Source: CALLCD01 sp039817885 (GTDB taxonomy: Bacteria; Pseudomonadota; Alphaproteobacteria; Caulobacterales; Hyphomonadaceae). From it: a stretch of DNA of 64,000 bases. Numbering within the stretch: the first letter of the stretch is position 1; each line of letters opens with the position of its first letter. The notes below the pieces were generated by a model, which worked only from the letters and a program-made list of their open reading frames with translations, searched no databases and was not told the DNA's origin. This document shows positions 53,159-61,872 of this stretch, piece after piece. The stretch covers positions 12,768 through 76,767 of the forward strand of contig JBCBUY010000006.1 in the NCBI GenBank assembly GCA_039817885.1, given 5' to 3'. A program made the position numbers and the translations under genes.

Positions 53159-53578
53159 ATGAAGGCATGGTCATTATTGTTTCTGCGCGTTTCGACGGGG
53201 CTCCTGCTTGTCTTATGGGGAGTTATCAAGCTTGGTGCACCGGACCGCGCCATCAGCGTCTCTGATCGGTATTATGCCGGGTTGATCAGCGGTGAGGGCA
53301 TACAGGTGGCGCTCGGTGGTGCCGAAATTCTGCTTGGGGTTCTCGTTTGTGCCGGTTTTTTGCGGCGGATTGTCTACCCTCTGCAAGCCCTTGTTCTGTT
53401 TCTCGGCGTTGCCTTTATCTGGAACCACATTCTCGACCCACTCGGCCTCTGGCTGGTGGATGAGGACAGCCGCAGAACCTTGTTCTTTCCATCATTGGGT
53501 ATGTTTGCCGCCACGCTGATCATGCTTGCCTTTAAGGATGACGATGCGCTGGCGCTAGATCGGCGTCTCGGCATCTAG
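53159..53578 (+). CDS. DoxX-like membrane protein
   Basis: A 139-residue four-TM protein. LLFLRVSTGLLLVLWGVIKL and the GGAEILLGVLVCAGFLRR block fit the DoxX/DUF4149-like group; function unknown, often linked to respiratory or redox proteins. ATG 53159 follows GGAGG. Its stop overlaps the convergent gene at 53575 by 4 nt (CTAG). Confidence 0.75.
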   Translation: MKAWSLLFLRVSTGLLLVLWGVIKLGAPDRAISVSDRYYAGLISGEGIQVALGGAEILLGVLVCAGFLRRIVYPLQALVLFLGVAFIWNHILDPLGLWLVDEDSRRTLFFPSLGMFAATLIMLAFKDDDALALDRRLGI

Positions 53579-53922
53579 CGAGGCTCTGCCGGGCGATCTT
53601 TGGCCGGATCGAGCATTTGATCATTCCGGGAATGGTGGTGATTTGGTCGATGCCCGTTCGGGCCATCGCGTTCTGTAATGCGTGACATGAACACCCCCGT
53701 CGCAATCAAACCACCAATCGCTGCTGGGAAAATGCAGGCCAGAAGGCCAAACAGGAGCGGAGTATCGATGCTTTGATCGCGCATGCTGAAGAGGATCAAG
53801 GCATAGCCAATCGCGCCGAGAACGAAGCCAGATCCAAAGCCGACAATGATGTGCCGCAGCAGCGCGCTCACAATGGGGCGCTCTGCTTCCTGGGCGTGGT
53901 CGAGGATCATTTTTAGCGGCAT
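53575..53922 (-). CDS. Small membrane protein, unknown
   Basis: A 115-residue protein with two TM segments (about 27-49, IIVGFGSGFVLGAIGYALILF, and about 57-79, LLFGLLACIFPAAIGGLIATGV) and a hydrophilic His-rich tail (NGHRPNHHHSRND). Unrecognised. It is the only leftward gene between gatC and parE. The His cluster could bind metal but no motif is clear. Confidence 0.6.
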   Translation of the reverse strand: MPLKMILDHAQEAERPIVSALLRHIIVGFGSGFVLGAIGYALILFSMRDQSIDTPLLFGLLACIFPAAIGGLIATGVFMSRITERDGPNGHRPNHHHSRNDQMLDPAKDRPAEPR

Positions 53923-54052
53923 CGCCAGTCTCCCGATATCTTGAATAATATCACTGGCTGGGCCTCAAACAAAATGAGCGTGTCTGGACCTCTCGACAGG
54001 CAAACCTGTTTCGCTCTAAGAGCTTCCTCCTGACCAATTTACGGAGTGTTCG

Positions 54053-55585
54053 ATGTCGGACCGCACACCCTACCGCCTGACCGGTGCCACCGGCGAATGG
54101 GAAATCGTCATGGGACTGGAAGTCCACGCCCAGGTGGCGTCGAACGCGAAGCTCTTCTCCGGGGCGTCGACCGCCTACGGGGCGGACCCCAACACCAATG
54201 TGTCTCTTGTCGATGCGGCGATGCCGGGCATGCTGCCAGTGATCAACAAGAAATGCGTCGAACAAGCCGTCAAGACGGGTCTCGGTTTGAAGGCTGAGAT
54301 CAACAAATTCTCGCGCTTTGACCGGAAGAATTATTTCTATCCCGACCTGCCGCAGGGCTATCAGATCTCCCAATTTGCCCATCCGATCGTGGGGGAAGGT
54401 GAAATCGAAGTGGATGTGGAGCCTGCCCATGGCGGTGAGGCGTATACGATTTCGGTTGGCATCGAGCGGCTTCACCTCGAGCAGGACGCCGGCAAGTCGA
54501 TCCATGACATGTCGCCGAGCGAAACCTATGTCGATCTCAATCGGTCCGGCGTTGCGCTGATGGAGATCGTGTCGAAGCCGCACATTCGCTCGCCCCTGGA
54601 GGCAGCCGCCTATGTGCGTAAGCTCCGGTCCATCGTGGTGGCACTCGGCACCTGCGACGGCGACATGGAAAAGGGCAATCTCCGCGCCGATGTGAATGTC
54701 TCGGTTTGCCGCCCGGGAGACTATGAAAAGTTCCGCGAGACCGGCGATTTCTCCCACCTCGGCACGCGGTGTGAGATCAAGAACATGAACTCCTTCCGAT
54801 TCATTCAGCAGGCCGCGGAATATGAAGCCTTGCGCCAGATCGAGATTATAGAAGGCGGCGGCGAGGTCGATCAGGAAACCCGGCTGTTCGATGCCGATAA
54901 GGGCGAGACACGCTCCATGCGGTCCAAAGAAGACGCGCATGACTATCGCTATTTCCCCGATCCGGACCTGCTGCCGCTGGAGTTCGACCAGGCCTTCATA
55001 GATGAGATCAAGGCGAACCTGCCGGAACTGCCGGACGAGAAGCGCGCCCGTTTTATGTCCGATTATGGCCTGAAGGCGTATGATGCCGGCGTCTTGTCGG
55101 CTGATGCCGAGAAAGCTGATTTCTTCGAAGCGGTCGCCAAAGGGCGCGATCCGAAGCTAGCTGCGAACTGGGTGAGCCAGGAACTGTTCGGTTATCTCAA
55201 CAAAGAAGGGCTCGAACTGGCGGAGAGCCCGGTGTCCGCCGAGCAGCTTGGCGGGCTGATCGATCTCATCAGTGACCAGACCATCTCCGGCAAGATCGCG
55301 AAACAAGTCTTTGCCAAGATGATTGAGGGCGGCGGCGACCCGGCCGAGATCGTCGAGCGGGAAGGCCTGAAGCAGGTGACTGACACCGGCGCGATTGAAA
55401 AAGTCGTCGACGAGATCATGGCGGCGAACCCGGAGCAGGTCGAGCAAGTGAAAGCTCAGAAGGCGGAAGGCCACGCAAAACCGAAAGCGCTCGGCTGGTT
55501 TGTCGGCCAGGTGATGCGCGCCTCCGGCGGCAAAGCGAACCCGCAAGCGGTGAACGAGATCCTGAAAGCGAAGCTCGGGCTTTAA
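54053..55585 (+). CDS. gatB: Asp/Glu-tRNA amidotransferase subunit B
   Basis: A 510-residue kinase/tRNA-binding subunit that phosphorylates mischarged Glu-tRNA(Gln) or Asp-tRNA(Asn). The catalytic cradle shows MGLEVHAQV, FDRKNYFYPDLPQGYQISQ and LHLEQDAGKSIHD; the C-terminal YqeY-like tail ends KPKALGWFVGQVMRAS and GKANPQAVNEIL. A large antisense open frame over it is a codon-bias shadow. Confidence 0.97.
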   Translation: MSDRTPYRLTGATGEWEIVMGLEVHAQVASNAKLFSGASTAYGADPNTNVSLVDAAMPGMLPVINKKCVEQAVKTGLGLKAEINKFSRFDRKNYFYPDLPQGYQISQFAHPIVGEGEIEVDVEPAHGGEAYTISVGIERLHLEQDAGKSIHDMSPSETYVDLNRSGVALMEIVSKPHIRSPLEAAAYVRKLRSIVVALGTCDGDMEKGNLRADVNVSVCRPGDYEKFRETGDFSHLGTRCEIKNMNSFRFIQQAAEYEALRQIEIIEGGGEVDQETRLFDADKGETRSMRSKEDAHDYRYFPDPDLLPLEFDQAFIDEIKANLPELPDEKRARFMSDYGLKAYDAGVLSADAEKADFFEAVAKGRDPKLAANWVSQELFGYLNKEGLELAESPVSAEQLGGLIDLISDQTISGKIAKQVFAKMIEGGGDPAEIVEREGLKQVTDTGAIEKVVDEIMAANPEQVEQVKAQKAEGHAKPKALGWFVGQVMRASGGKANPQAVNEILKAKLGL

Positions 55586-55663
55586 ACAGCGGACTTTGGG
55601 TCTGCGCTGATGTCTGCTCCCGGCGGCGGAGGGGGCGTTAGGATGCTTATCTGGTCCTGATCA

Positions 55664-56110
55664 ATGAATATGCGCTACAATAGCCTCATGCATGAATTAA
55701 AATTACCTCAAATGAGCGGAAGATATACGGGCGTTACTCTGCCGAGCGGGGGGCGCTTGTTCGCGCTCGACTATGATGAGGTCTTCGTCGTCGATTTGGA
55801 TGACCCATCTAATTTTGAGATTATGGAGATCTCGCCACGAGACTTTGTGAAGGGCAGGCCCGACGTAATCGGAGTCGCGTCCCCCGAAAGAACAACCAGT
55901 TCTGAGATCCATACTTTGAAGGGCATGACATTGGAATCAAGTTTTGATCCCACCTCTGATGAAGTTGCGGTCAAGTACAAGGTCAAAGACGGCGAAGGTG
56001 AGTTGAAGTTCCCGATTCTTTCTGGTGACTGGTTCTCCATGTCTTTCTCAGCTGATGGAAAGTACATCGTTTTGGCAGAGCCATACACTATCGCCGTCTA
56101 CGAAGTTTGA
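55664..56110 (+). CDS. Unknown protein, possibly beta-propeller-like
   Basis: A 148-residue protein without signal peptide or TM. It is rich in beta-type strands (RYTGVTLPSGGRLFALDYDEVFVVD; the end is SFSADGKYIVLAEPYTIAVYEV, like a propeller blade). No family recognised. Base composition is more AT-rich than the flanking gatB and parE genes, and the stop is almost abutted to the next gene. It looks like a recent insertion. Confidence 0.6.
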   Translation: MNMRYNSLMHELKLPQMSGRYTGVTLPSGGRLFALDYDEVFVVDLDDPSNFEIMEISPRDFVKGRPDVIGVASPERTTSSEIHTLKGMTLESSFDPTSDEVAVKYKVKDGEGELKFPILSGDWFSMSFSADGKYIVLAEPYTIAVYEV

Positions 56111-56111
56111 G

Positions 56112-56735
56112 TTGTCGAAAATAGCGTTGACCAAACCAGAGCGACAGATCCGCGCCGCTTACGACGATACAATCGTCCGTGTTTATCAAGCGTATAGCCA
56201 CCAAATCGCGAACGCGGCGTTGGCGTCTGGAACATTCGTGACACCCACATTCAAAATGGACAGGATGACTTGGATCAAACCATCATTTCTGTGGATGATG
56301 TATCGGTCTGGCTGGGCGAAGAAAGATGCTGATCAGTTGCGAATACTTGCGATAGACATTTCTAGGTCTGGGTTTGAATGGGCGCTTGAGAACAGTTGTC
56401 TCAGCCATCGGCCAGCAGAAATGGATCAAGAAACTTGGCAACATCTCAAGGCGCAGTCGCCAGTCAGAGTTCAATGGGACCCGGAACGAAATCTTCAACT
56501 CGAACCACAGCAGCATCGCGCAATTCAGATTGGATTGTCAGGGATAGCATTGGAAAAATATGTTTCGAGCTGGATCAGGAGCATATCAGATATCACTGAC
56601 TTCAGCTTAGAGATCAGCTTGCTAGTGAGCGGCGGCCAGATGGACTTGGCGTCTTCAAAGCTACCAAATGAAGAGCCATACCCGTTGTCAGACGAAATGA
56701 AGGAGAGGCTTGGTGTCAATAAAGTCTCTTCCTGA
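56112..56735 (+). CDS. DUF4291-family protein
   Basis: About 207 residues. The blocks ERQIRAAYDDTIVRVYQAY, RMTWIKPSFLWMMYRSGWA, SRSGFEWAL, VQWDPERNLQLEP and AIQIGLSG match DUF4291, a family with no known function that is scattered in bacteria and fungi. No ATG lies near the conserved N-terminus: TTG 56112 or TTG 56127 are the best starts, with GAAG before the first. It follows the unknown gene by 1 nt. The pair is AT-richer than its surroundings, suggesting transfer. Confidence 0.8.
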   Translation: MSKIALTKPERQIRAAYDDTIVRVYQAYSHQIANAALASGTFVTPTFKMDRMTWIKPSFLWMMYRSGWAKKDADQLRILAIDISRSGFEWALENSCLSHRPAEMDQETWQHLKAQSPVRVQWDPERNLQLEPQQHRAIQIGLSGIALEKYVSSWIRSISDITDFSLEISLLVSGGQMDLASSKLPNEEPYPLSDEMKERLGVNKVSS

Positions 56736-56757
56736 CCCTAAAGCAGTCGAAAAATCC

Positions 56758-56805
56758 GATCGGCAATCCGCAAGTTGTTCCTGTCAACTTGGCCCTTTGC
56801 CGATC
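56758..56805 (-). terminator. Nested inverted repeat ending parE transcription
   Basis: GATCGGCAA (56758-56766) pairs perfectly with TTGCCGATC (56797-56805), and inside it CAAGTTG (56771-56777) pairs with CAACTTG (56785-56791). Reading leftward from parE the structure is followed by GGATTTTT. It probably ends the parE message, and perhaps the convergent DUF4291 one. Confidence 0.55.
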
Positions 56806-56811
56806 TAATCT

Positions 56812-58809
56812 CTAAACATCCAACTCTTCGACGAATTGCGCGTTTTCCTGGATGAACTTGAAGCGAAGCTCGGCCTTTCGGCCCATCAGGGTTTCGATCA
56901 GGTCGGCCGGTTTGATCTCTGTCAGTTCGTCGAAGCTGTCCGGGAGCGTGACGCGGGCGAGTGTGCGGGTGGCCGGATCCATAGTGGTGGATTTCAGCTG
57001 AGCCGGGTTCATTTCGCCGAGGCCTTTGAACCGCCCGATCTTCACATCCTTATGGTTCTTGAATTCCTTTTCGTGGAGTTCGGCGCGCTCCTCGTCATCC
57101 ATGGCATAGACGGTTTTGCCTTTGTGGCTGAGGCTATAGAGCGGCGGCATGGCGAGATAGAGCCGGCCAGACTCGATGAGGCCCGGCGTGAGCTTATAGA
57201 AGAGCGTAATCAGCAGAGCGGCGATGTGCGCCCCGTCTACATCGGCGTCGGTCATGATGATGATCTTCTCATAGCGAAGATCATCGGCGTCGAAGCGGGT
57301 GCCGAACTTGATACCAAGCGCGAGGGCGAGGTCCGAGATTTCCTGATTTTTGAGAAGCTTGTCCTCTGTGGCACTGACCACATTCAGGATCTTGCCGCGA
57401 AGCGGATGGATGGCTTGGGTGCGGCGATCACGGGCTTGCTTGGCGGAACCACCGGCGGAGTCTCCTTCGACGAAGAAGATCTCTGTGCCCTCCGGGCCTT
57501 TCTCTGAGCAATCGGCGAGCTTGCCGGGCAGACGCAGACGGCTGGTCGCGGATTGGCGCTTGATCTCTTTCTGCTTGCGACGGCGGGCACGCTCATCGGC
57601 GCGTTCCATCGCCCAATTGAAGAGCTTGTCAGCTTCTTTCGGGGATCCGGCGAGCCAATGGTCGAAGCGATCACGGACGGCATTCTCCACAAGACGGAAC
57701 GCGGCGGTGGTGGACAGCTTGTCCTTGGTCTGGCCGACAAATTCGGGTCCACGGATAAAGACCGAGAGCAAGAGACCCGCATGACCCATGACATCATCTG
57801 CGGTAATCGTGTTCGATTTCTTTTGGCCTGTCAGCTCGCCATAATTGCGAAGACCCTTGGTGACCGCCGAGCGGAAACCGGCTTCATGAGTACCGCCATC
57901 GGGCGTCGGGATCGTATTGCAGTAAGATCGCGAGAACCCGTCGGCCTCACCGAACCCGGCAGCCGTCCACGAGATCGCCCACTCCACTTTGCCTTCGTCC
58001 GTTTCAACAAGGCCAGTGAAGGGCTCCGATGTGATCGTCTTCTTGCCCTGAAAAACCTCGGCAAGCTGGTCAGCGAGGCCGTTTGGATAGGTCAACGTTG
58101 CCTTTGCGGGGATCTTGGAATCCTCCGGCAAGAGCTGCGGGTCGCACGACCAGCGAACTTCCACACCGCGATAGAGATAGGCCTTGGACCGTGCCATTTG
58201 GAACAGCCGCGCCGGCTTCCAGCGTATCTTGTCGCCGAAGATCTCGATATCCGGCTTAAACCGGACCGTCGTCCCGCGCCGGTTCGGGGCTGGGCCCACC
58301 CGTTCGAGCTTGCCCTTTACCACGCCGCGCTCAAAGCACTGGCGATAAAGCTTCTTGTCGCGCGCAACCTCAACCTCGACGCGCTCTGACAGGGCGTTCA
58401 CAACCGAGATCCCCACACCGTGCAGCCCCCCTGCCGTCTCATAGGCCTTGTTGGAAAATTTGCCGCCGGCATGGAGGGTCGTCATAATCACTTCAAGAGC
58501 TGATTTGCCGGGGAATTTCGGATGTTCGCCGATCGGAATGCCACGACCATTGTCGATCACACTCAGAAATCCGTCAGCAGTGAGTTCGATTTCAATACGG
58601 GAGGCGTGGCCAGCGACAGCCTCGTCCATGGAGTTATCGAGCACTTCTGCAAAAAGGTGGTGATAGGCCCGCTCGTCGGTGCCGCCAATATACATGCCCG
58701 GTCGCTTACGCACCGGCTCAAGGCCCTCAAGAACCTCGATATCTTTGGCGCTATAGGTCGGGTCAGGTGTCATATCTTCGAACAGTTTTGCTTGATTTGA
58801 ACGGGCCAT
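56812..58809 (-). CDS. parE: DNA topoisomerase IV subunit B
   Basis: A 665-residue GHKL ATPase subunit that decatenates chromosomes with ParC. ATP site: EVLDNSMDEAVAGHA, DNGRGIP and GGLHGVGISVVNAL. Toprim: FFVEGDSAGGSAKQARDRRTQAI and MTDADVDGAHIAALL. The QK-loop and LKSTTMDP end fit ParE rather than GyrB. It is divergent from the Old Yellow Enzyme gene by 42 nt, so promoters are close. Confidence 0.95.
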   Translation of the reverse strand: MARSNQAKLFEDMTPDPTYSAKDIEVLEGLEPVRKRPGMYIGGTDERAYHHLFAEVLDNSMDEAVAGHASRIEIELTADGFLSVIDNGRGIPIGEHPKFPGKSALEVIMTTLHAGGKFSNKAYETAGGLHGVGISVVNALSERVEVEVARDKKLYRQCFERGVVKGKLERVGPAPNRRGTTVRFKPDIEIFGDKIRWKPARLFQMARSKAYLYRGVEVRWSCDPQLLPEDSKIPAKATLTYPNGLADQLAEVFQGKKTITSEPFTGLVETDEGKVEWAISWTAAGFGEADGFSRSYCNTIPTPDGGTHEAGFRSAVTKGLRNYGELTGQKKSNTITADDVMGHAGLLLSVFIRGPEFVGQTKDKLSTTAAFRLVENAVRDRFDHWLAGSPKEADKLFNWAMERADERARRRKQKEIKRQSATSRLRLPGKLADCSEKGPEGTEIFFVEGDSAGGSAKQARDRRTQAIHPLRGKILNVVSATEDKLLKNQEISDLALALGIKFGTRFDADDLRYEKIIIMTDADVDGAHIAALLITLFYKLTPGLIESGRLYLAMPPLYSLSHKGKTVYAMDDEERAELHEKEFKNHKDVKIGRFKGLGEMNPAQLKSTTMDPATRTLARVTLPDSFDELTEIKPADLIETLMGRKAELRFKFIQENAQFVEELDV

Positions 58810-58851
58810 GGTACCCCCTTAGACCGACTCGGGAATTTAGGGAGGCATTTG

Positions 58852-60174
58852 ATGGCCGTTACGATTAACAGCGCTTTAACTCTGACATCGGGGCTCGCAC
58901 TGCCGAACCGCCTCGTCAAGGCCGCGATGACGGAAGGCCTTGCCGATCCACAGAATACTGCGACAGCCCGCCACGCAACGCTATACAAGCGCTGGGCGAA
59001 TGGTGGGATCGGTCTTCAGCTGACCGGAAATGTCCAGATCAATCGGCGGAATCTGGAGCGCCCCGGCAATGTCGTGATCGAGGGCGCACAGTCGAATGAG
59101 CAACGCGCGGCGCTGGCGGCGTATGCCGAGGCGGCAAAGTCCGGCGGCGGAAAAGTCGTCATGCAGCTGTCCCATGCCGGGCGGCAGACGCCCAAGGCTG
59201 TGAACGAGACGCCGATGGCCCCAAGCGCTGTCCAGGTCGACATGCCGGGGGCCATGTTTGGGATGCCGCGAGAGATGACCGGTGATGACATTCTTGGCGT
59301 CGTTCAAGGCTTTGGGCACGCCGCGAAAGTCGCGCGCGAGACCGGCTTTGACGGCGTTCAGCTGCATGCGGCACACGGTTATCTCCTGTCTCAATTCTTG
59401 TCGCCGCTCACCAATCAGAGGGTAGATGAGTGGGGCGGATCCCTGCACAATCGGGCAAAACTCCTACTGGAGAGCATCCGGTCGGTGAAGGCGCAATGCG
59501 GCAACGATTTCTCCGTGTCGGTGAAGCTGAACTCTACGGACTTCCAAAAGGGCGGGTTCAGCCATGAAGATTGCCTTGCTGTGATCGAAATGCTGAATGG
59601 TGAAGGTCTTGATTTTGTAGAGGTTTCCGGCGGCAATTATGAGCAGCCACAAATGGCCGGGATCGACGGCATGGAGCCAAAGTTCGAGGAAGGCGAACGC
59701 GCCTCGACGCGGGCCCGGGAGGCCTACTTTGCAAGCTATGCCAAGAGTGTGCAGGACAAGGCGACAATGCCGCTTCTGGTGACGGGGGGCTTTCGCTCGG
59801 TGGCGGCCATGAACTCAGCGCTGGAAGACGGCGAGGCGGACTTGATCGGGCTTGGCCGCCCGCTCTGTGCCGACCCCGATCTGCCGCAAAAGCTCCTCTC
59901 GGGCGCACTCGCCGAAGCGCCCCGCTGGGAGAAGACATTACGCCTAGGCCCAACCCGGTTTCTGACGGTGAACTCTCCGATCAAGATGCTCAAGGGCATT
60001 GCCGGATGGGGTCAGCAGGGCTGGTTCTGCTCGCAGCTTTTGCGCATGGGCGACGGACTGGAGCCTGATCTGAAGCTCGGCTTGATGAAAGCGATCAGCA
60101 CGTATCAGGGTAATGAGAAACAGGCCGCTGAGGCCTATCATGCGGCACTCGATCGGGTGCCGGAATCTGTCTGA
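58852..60174 (+). CDS. NADH:flavin oxidoreductase (Old Yellow Enzyme family)
   Basis: A 440-residue FMN barrel enzyme. PNRLVKAAMTEGLAD, VMQLSHAGRQ, GFDGVQLHAAHGYLLSQFLSP and the phosphate site LIGLGRPLCADP are clear. H176-type HAAHGY and NQRVDEWGGS are the usual substrate-side residues. It lacks the C-terminal FeS/NADH half of 2,4-dienoyl-CoA reductase but carries about 80 extra residues after the barrel. Reduces electron-poor C=C bonds. GGGAGG precedes ATG 58852. Confidence 0.93.
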   Translation: MAVTINSALTLTSGLALPNRLVKAAMTEGLADPQNTATARHATLYKRWANGGIGLQLTGNVQINRRNLERPGNVVIEGAQSNEQRAALAAYAEAAKSGGGKVVMQLSHAGRQTPKAVNETPMAPSAVQVDMPGAMFGMPREMTGDDILGVVQGFGHAAKVARETGFDGVQLHAAHGYLLSQFLSPLTNQRVDEWGGSLHNRAKLLLESIRSVKAQCGNDFSVSVKLNSTDFQKGGFSHEDCLAVIEMLNGEGLDFVEVSGGNYEQPQMAGIDGMEPKFEEGERASTRAREAYFASYAKSVQDKATMPLLVTGGFRSVAAMNSALEDGEADLIGLGRPLCADPDLPQKLLSGALAEAPRWEKTLRLGPTRFLTVNSPIKMLKGIAGWGQQGWFCSQLLRMGDGLEPDLKLGLMKAISTYQGNEKQAAEAYHAALDRVPESV

Positions 60175-60185
60175 CAGAGAGGTAG

Positions 60186-60245
60186 ATGTCCGGTCTCTGG
60201 CGCGGGGATAGAGGCGTTCAAAGCCGGGAATAAGTGTCCGGTTTG
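60186..60245. repeat. TGTCCGG motif pair, second copy
   Basis: The 208-bp gap between the OYE and HxlR gene ends holds ATGTCCGGT (60186-60194) and GTGTCCGGTTTG (60234-60245), the latter identical to 20318-20329. A further 7-bp inverted repeat CCCAAGC/GCTTGGG (60285-60316) may be a weak terminator. No gene seen in the gap. Confidence 0.4.
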
Positions 60246-60382
60246 CGCCTCGTCTCTCTTGCAAAACGCGTTGGTTTTCAGCATCCCAAGCTCACCCAAC
60301 GAATAAGCCGCTTGGGGCTTTGCACGACCGCAACCTGCAAGCAGGTCTAAAACATCCTCAGAACCGTGACTATCCAGCCTTG

Positions 60383-60730
60383 CTAATTCGCGCGTTCCTT
60401 CAGCTTGTGCCCGACGGCGACGATGCCTTCCAGTGCCGGGATCAGCTCAGCGCCCAGATCCGTCAGCTCGTATTCGACCGATGGCGGCGAGGTCGGACGA
60501 ACATGCCTCAGAATGACGCCGCGGTCCTCAAGTTCCGACAGACGCGTCGACAGGACTTTGGCCGAGATGGGCGGAATATCGGCGCGCAGTTCACTGAAGC
60601 GCCTCGGCCCGGCCCGCAGCTCCCAGATCACATTCGGGGCCCAGGCCCCTGCGATAATCGCCATACACTCGGTCAGCATGCAGGGCTCCGGCGGTGCCGG
60701 GCTTCTGTTTTTCCGCATCTTCAAAGGCAT
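60383..60730 (-). CDS. HxlR-family winged-helix regulator
   Basis: A 115-residue minimal HxlR protein: CMLTECMAIIAGAWAPNVIWEL, RRFSELRADIPPISAKVLSTRLSELEDRGVI and VEYELTDLGAEL. Two N-terminal cysteines (C17 and C22) could sense thiol stress. It is divergent from a GST operon, with an array of GGTTAC half-sites between, so it most likely represses that operon and itself. Confidence 0.92.
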   Translation of the reverse strand: MPLKMRKNRSPAPPEPCMLTECMAIIAGAWAPNVIWELRAGPRRFSELRADIPPISAKVLSTRLSELEDRGVILRHVRPTSPPSVEYELTDLGAELIPALEGIVAVGHKLKERAN

Positions 60731-60756
60731 GACCCGTCTCCAAGCATTCTGACCCC

Positions 60757-60819
60757 GGTTACTCCGTGGTAACCCAATAATTATTGGTTACCATTGGATA
60801 CTTCATTGTCAACGGTTAC
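60757..60819. promoter_or_regulatory. GGTTAC half-site array between hxlR and gst
   Basis: GGTTAC occurs at 60757-60762, as its complement GTAACC at 60769-60774, and again at 60786-60791 and 60814-60819. The second and third form a near-perfect palindrome GGTAACC-C-AATAA/TTATT-GGTTACC with one extra C. The dyads lie between the two start codons, as expected for HxlR dimers. Confidence 0.6.
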
Positions 60820-60869
60820 TTAGGCCTCGCAGCGATGCGCTGCAAGCGCACTTGAAAGGAAACGAAGCG

Positions 60870-61490
60870 ATGAAACTCTACTACAAATCCGGGGCTTGCT
60901 CGATGGCGACGCACATTGTGCTGAACGAGCTTGGCAAACAATTCGATCTTGAAAGCGTCGACACGAAAGCGGGCGTGACAGAAACGGGCGCAGACTATCG
61001 CAGCATCAATCCGCGCGGCTATGTGCCGGCGGTGACGTTCAGCAATGGCGAAACGCTCACTGAAAACAGCGCGATCCTCCAATACATCTACGATGTGTAC
61101 TTTGGGGACGAGGCAGATGCGAGCCCGTTCGCTCGGGCTCGCCTGCAGGAAGTGCTCAGCTTTCTGTCAGCGGAGCTGCACAAGGCGTTCAGTCCGCTCT
61201 TTGTGGCAACGAAGCTCACGGCGGATGAACGTGCGGAAGCGCTCGAAAAGCTAAAGAGACAGCTCACGCAGTTTGAAGCGATGATCGACGACGGCCGCGA
61301 GTTCCTGCTTGGTGCAAGCTATACGCCGGCCGATGCTTACGCCTTCGTCATCCTCAATTGGACGAATTTCATCAATGTATCACTGGACGATTGGCCAAAC
61401 GCAAAGGCCCTTCACGAGCGGATCAAAGCGCGTCCCGCGACGCAAAAAGCCCTCTTGCGCGAAGGCTTGGTTCAAGCGGAAGCGGCATGA
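60870..61490 (+). CDS. Glutathione S-transferase (beta-class-like)
   Basis: A 206-residue GST: thioredoxin-like half MKLYYKSGACSMATHIVLNE, with C10 as in beta-class enzymes, GYVPAVTFSNGETLTENSAILQYI for glutathione binding, and a helical C-terminal half ending GASYTPADAYAFVILNW. ATG 60870 follows GAAAGGA. First gene of a gst-NTF2-tautomerase operon divergent from HxlR. Confidence 0.93.
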   Translation: MKLYYKSGACSMATHIVLNELGKQFDLESVDTKAGVTETGADYRSINPRGYVPAVTFSNGETLTENSAILQYIYDVYFGDEADASPFARARLQEVLSFLSAELHKAFSPLFVATKLTADERAEALEKLKRQLTQFEAMIDDGREFLLGASYTPADAYAFVILNWTNFINVSLDDWPNAKALHERIKARPATQKALLREGLVQAEAA

Positions 61491-61870
61491 TGTCAGCGCA
61501 CGCGGAGATCAAGCAGGTCATCGGGGATTACCTCGATGGCCTGCACTATGCGGACGTCGACAGACTGTCCAACGTCTTTCACCCGAAGGCCGTATATGCG
61601 ACCGCCGATGAAGCTGAGCCGCTTATCCGTACAATGAGCGATTATTTTGTTGTGGTTGCAAGCCGCGTCTCGCCCGCCTCCCGAAACGAACCGCGCAAGG
61701 ACGCGATCGACCGCATCGAGGTCGCGGGAGAGAACACGGCCACCGCTCGCGTGCGCTGCCGTATGGGCGATCGCGATTTTGTCGACTTTCTCTCTTTAAT
61801 CCGCACAAGCGGCGAATGGCGGATCATTTCAAAGACGTTTCAGATCATTGAGCGAACAGAAGGAGGCTGA
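61487..61870 (+). CDS. NTF2-like (lumazine-binding-type) protein
   Basis: A 127-residue SnoaL/NTF2-fold protein (EIKQVIGDYLDGLHYADVDRLSNVFHPKAVYAT, later FLSLIRTSGEWRIISKTFQ). Overlaps gst by ATGA. Related proteins are annotated as lumazine-binding-like; catalytic role unknown. It is 2 nt from the tautomerase gene. Confidence 0.85.
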   Translation: MMSAHAEIKQVIGDYLDGLHYADVDRLSNVFHPKAVYATADEAEPLIRTMSDYFVVVASRVSPASRNEPRKDAIDRIEVAGENTATARVRCRMGDRDFVDFLSLIRTSGEWRIISKTFQIIERTEGG

Positions 61871-61872
61871 AA

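Noticed and set aside
53951..54940. 329-codon open frame antisense to gatB
   Set aside because: It lies wholly over a certain gene, has no ribosome site or family resemblance and arises from GC-rich codon bias on the opposite strand.
56025..56111. Longer N-terminus for the DUF4291 protein from GTG 56025
   Set aside because: It would overlap the preceding gene by 86 nt with no family conservation; TTG 56112 is simpler.
57553..58389. 278-codon open frame antisense to parE
   Set aside because: Covers conserved Toprim and ATPase coding; no signature of its own.
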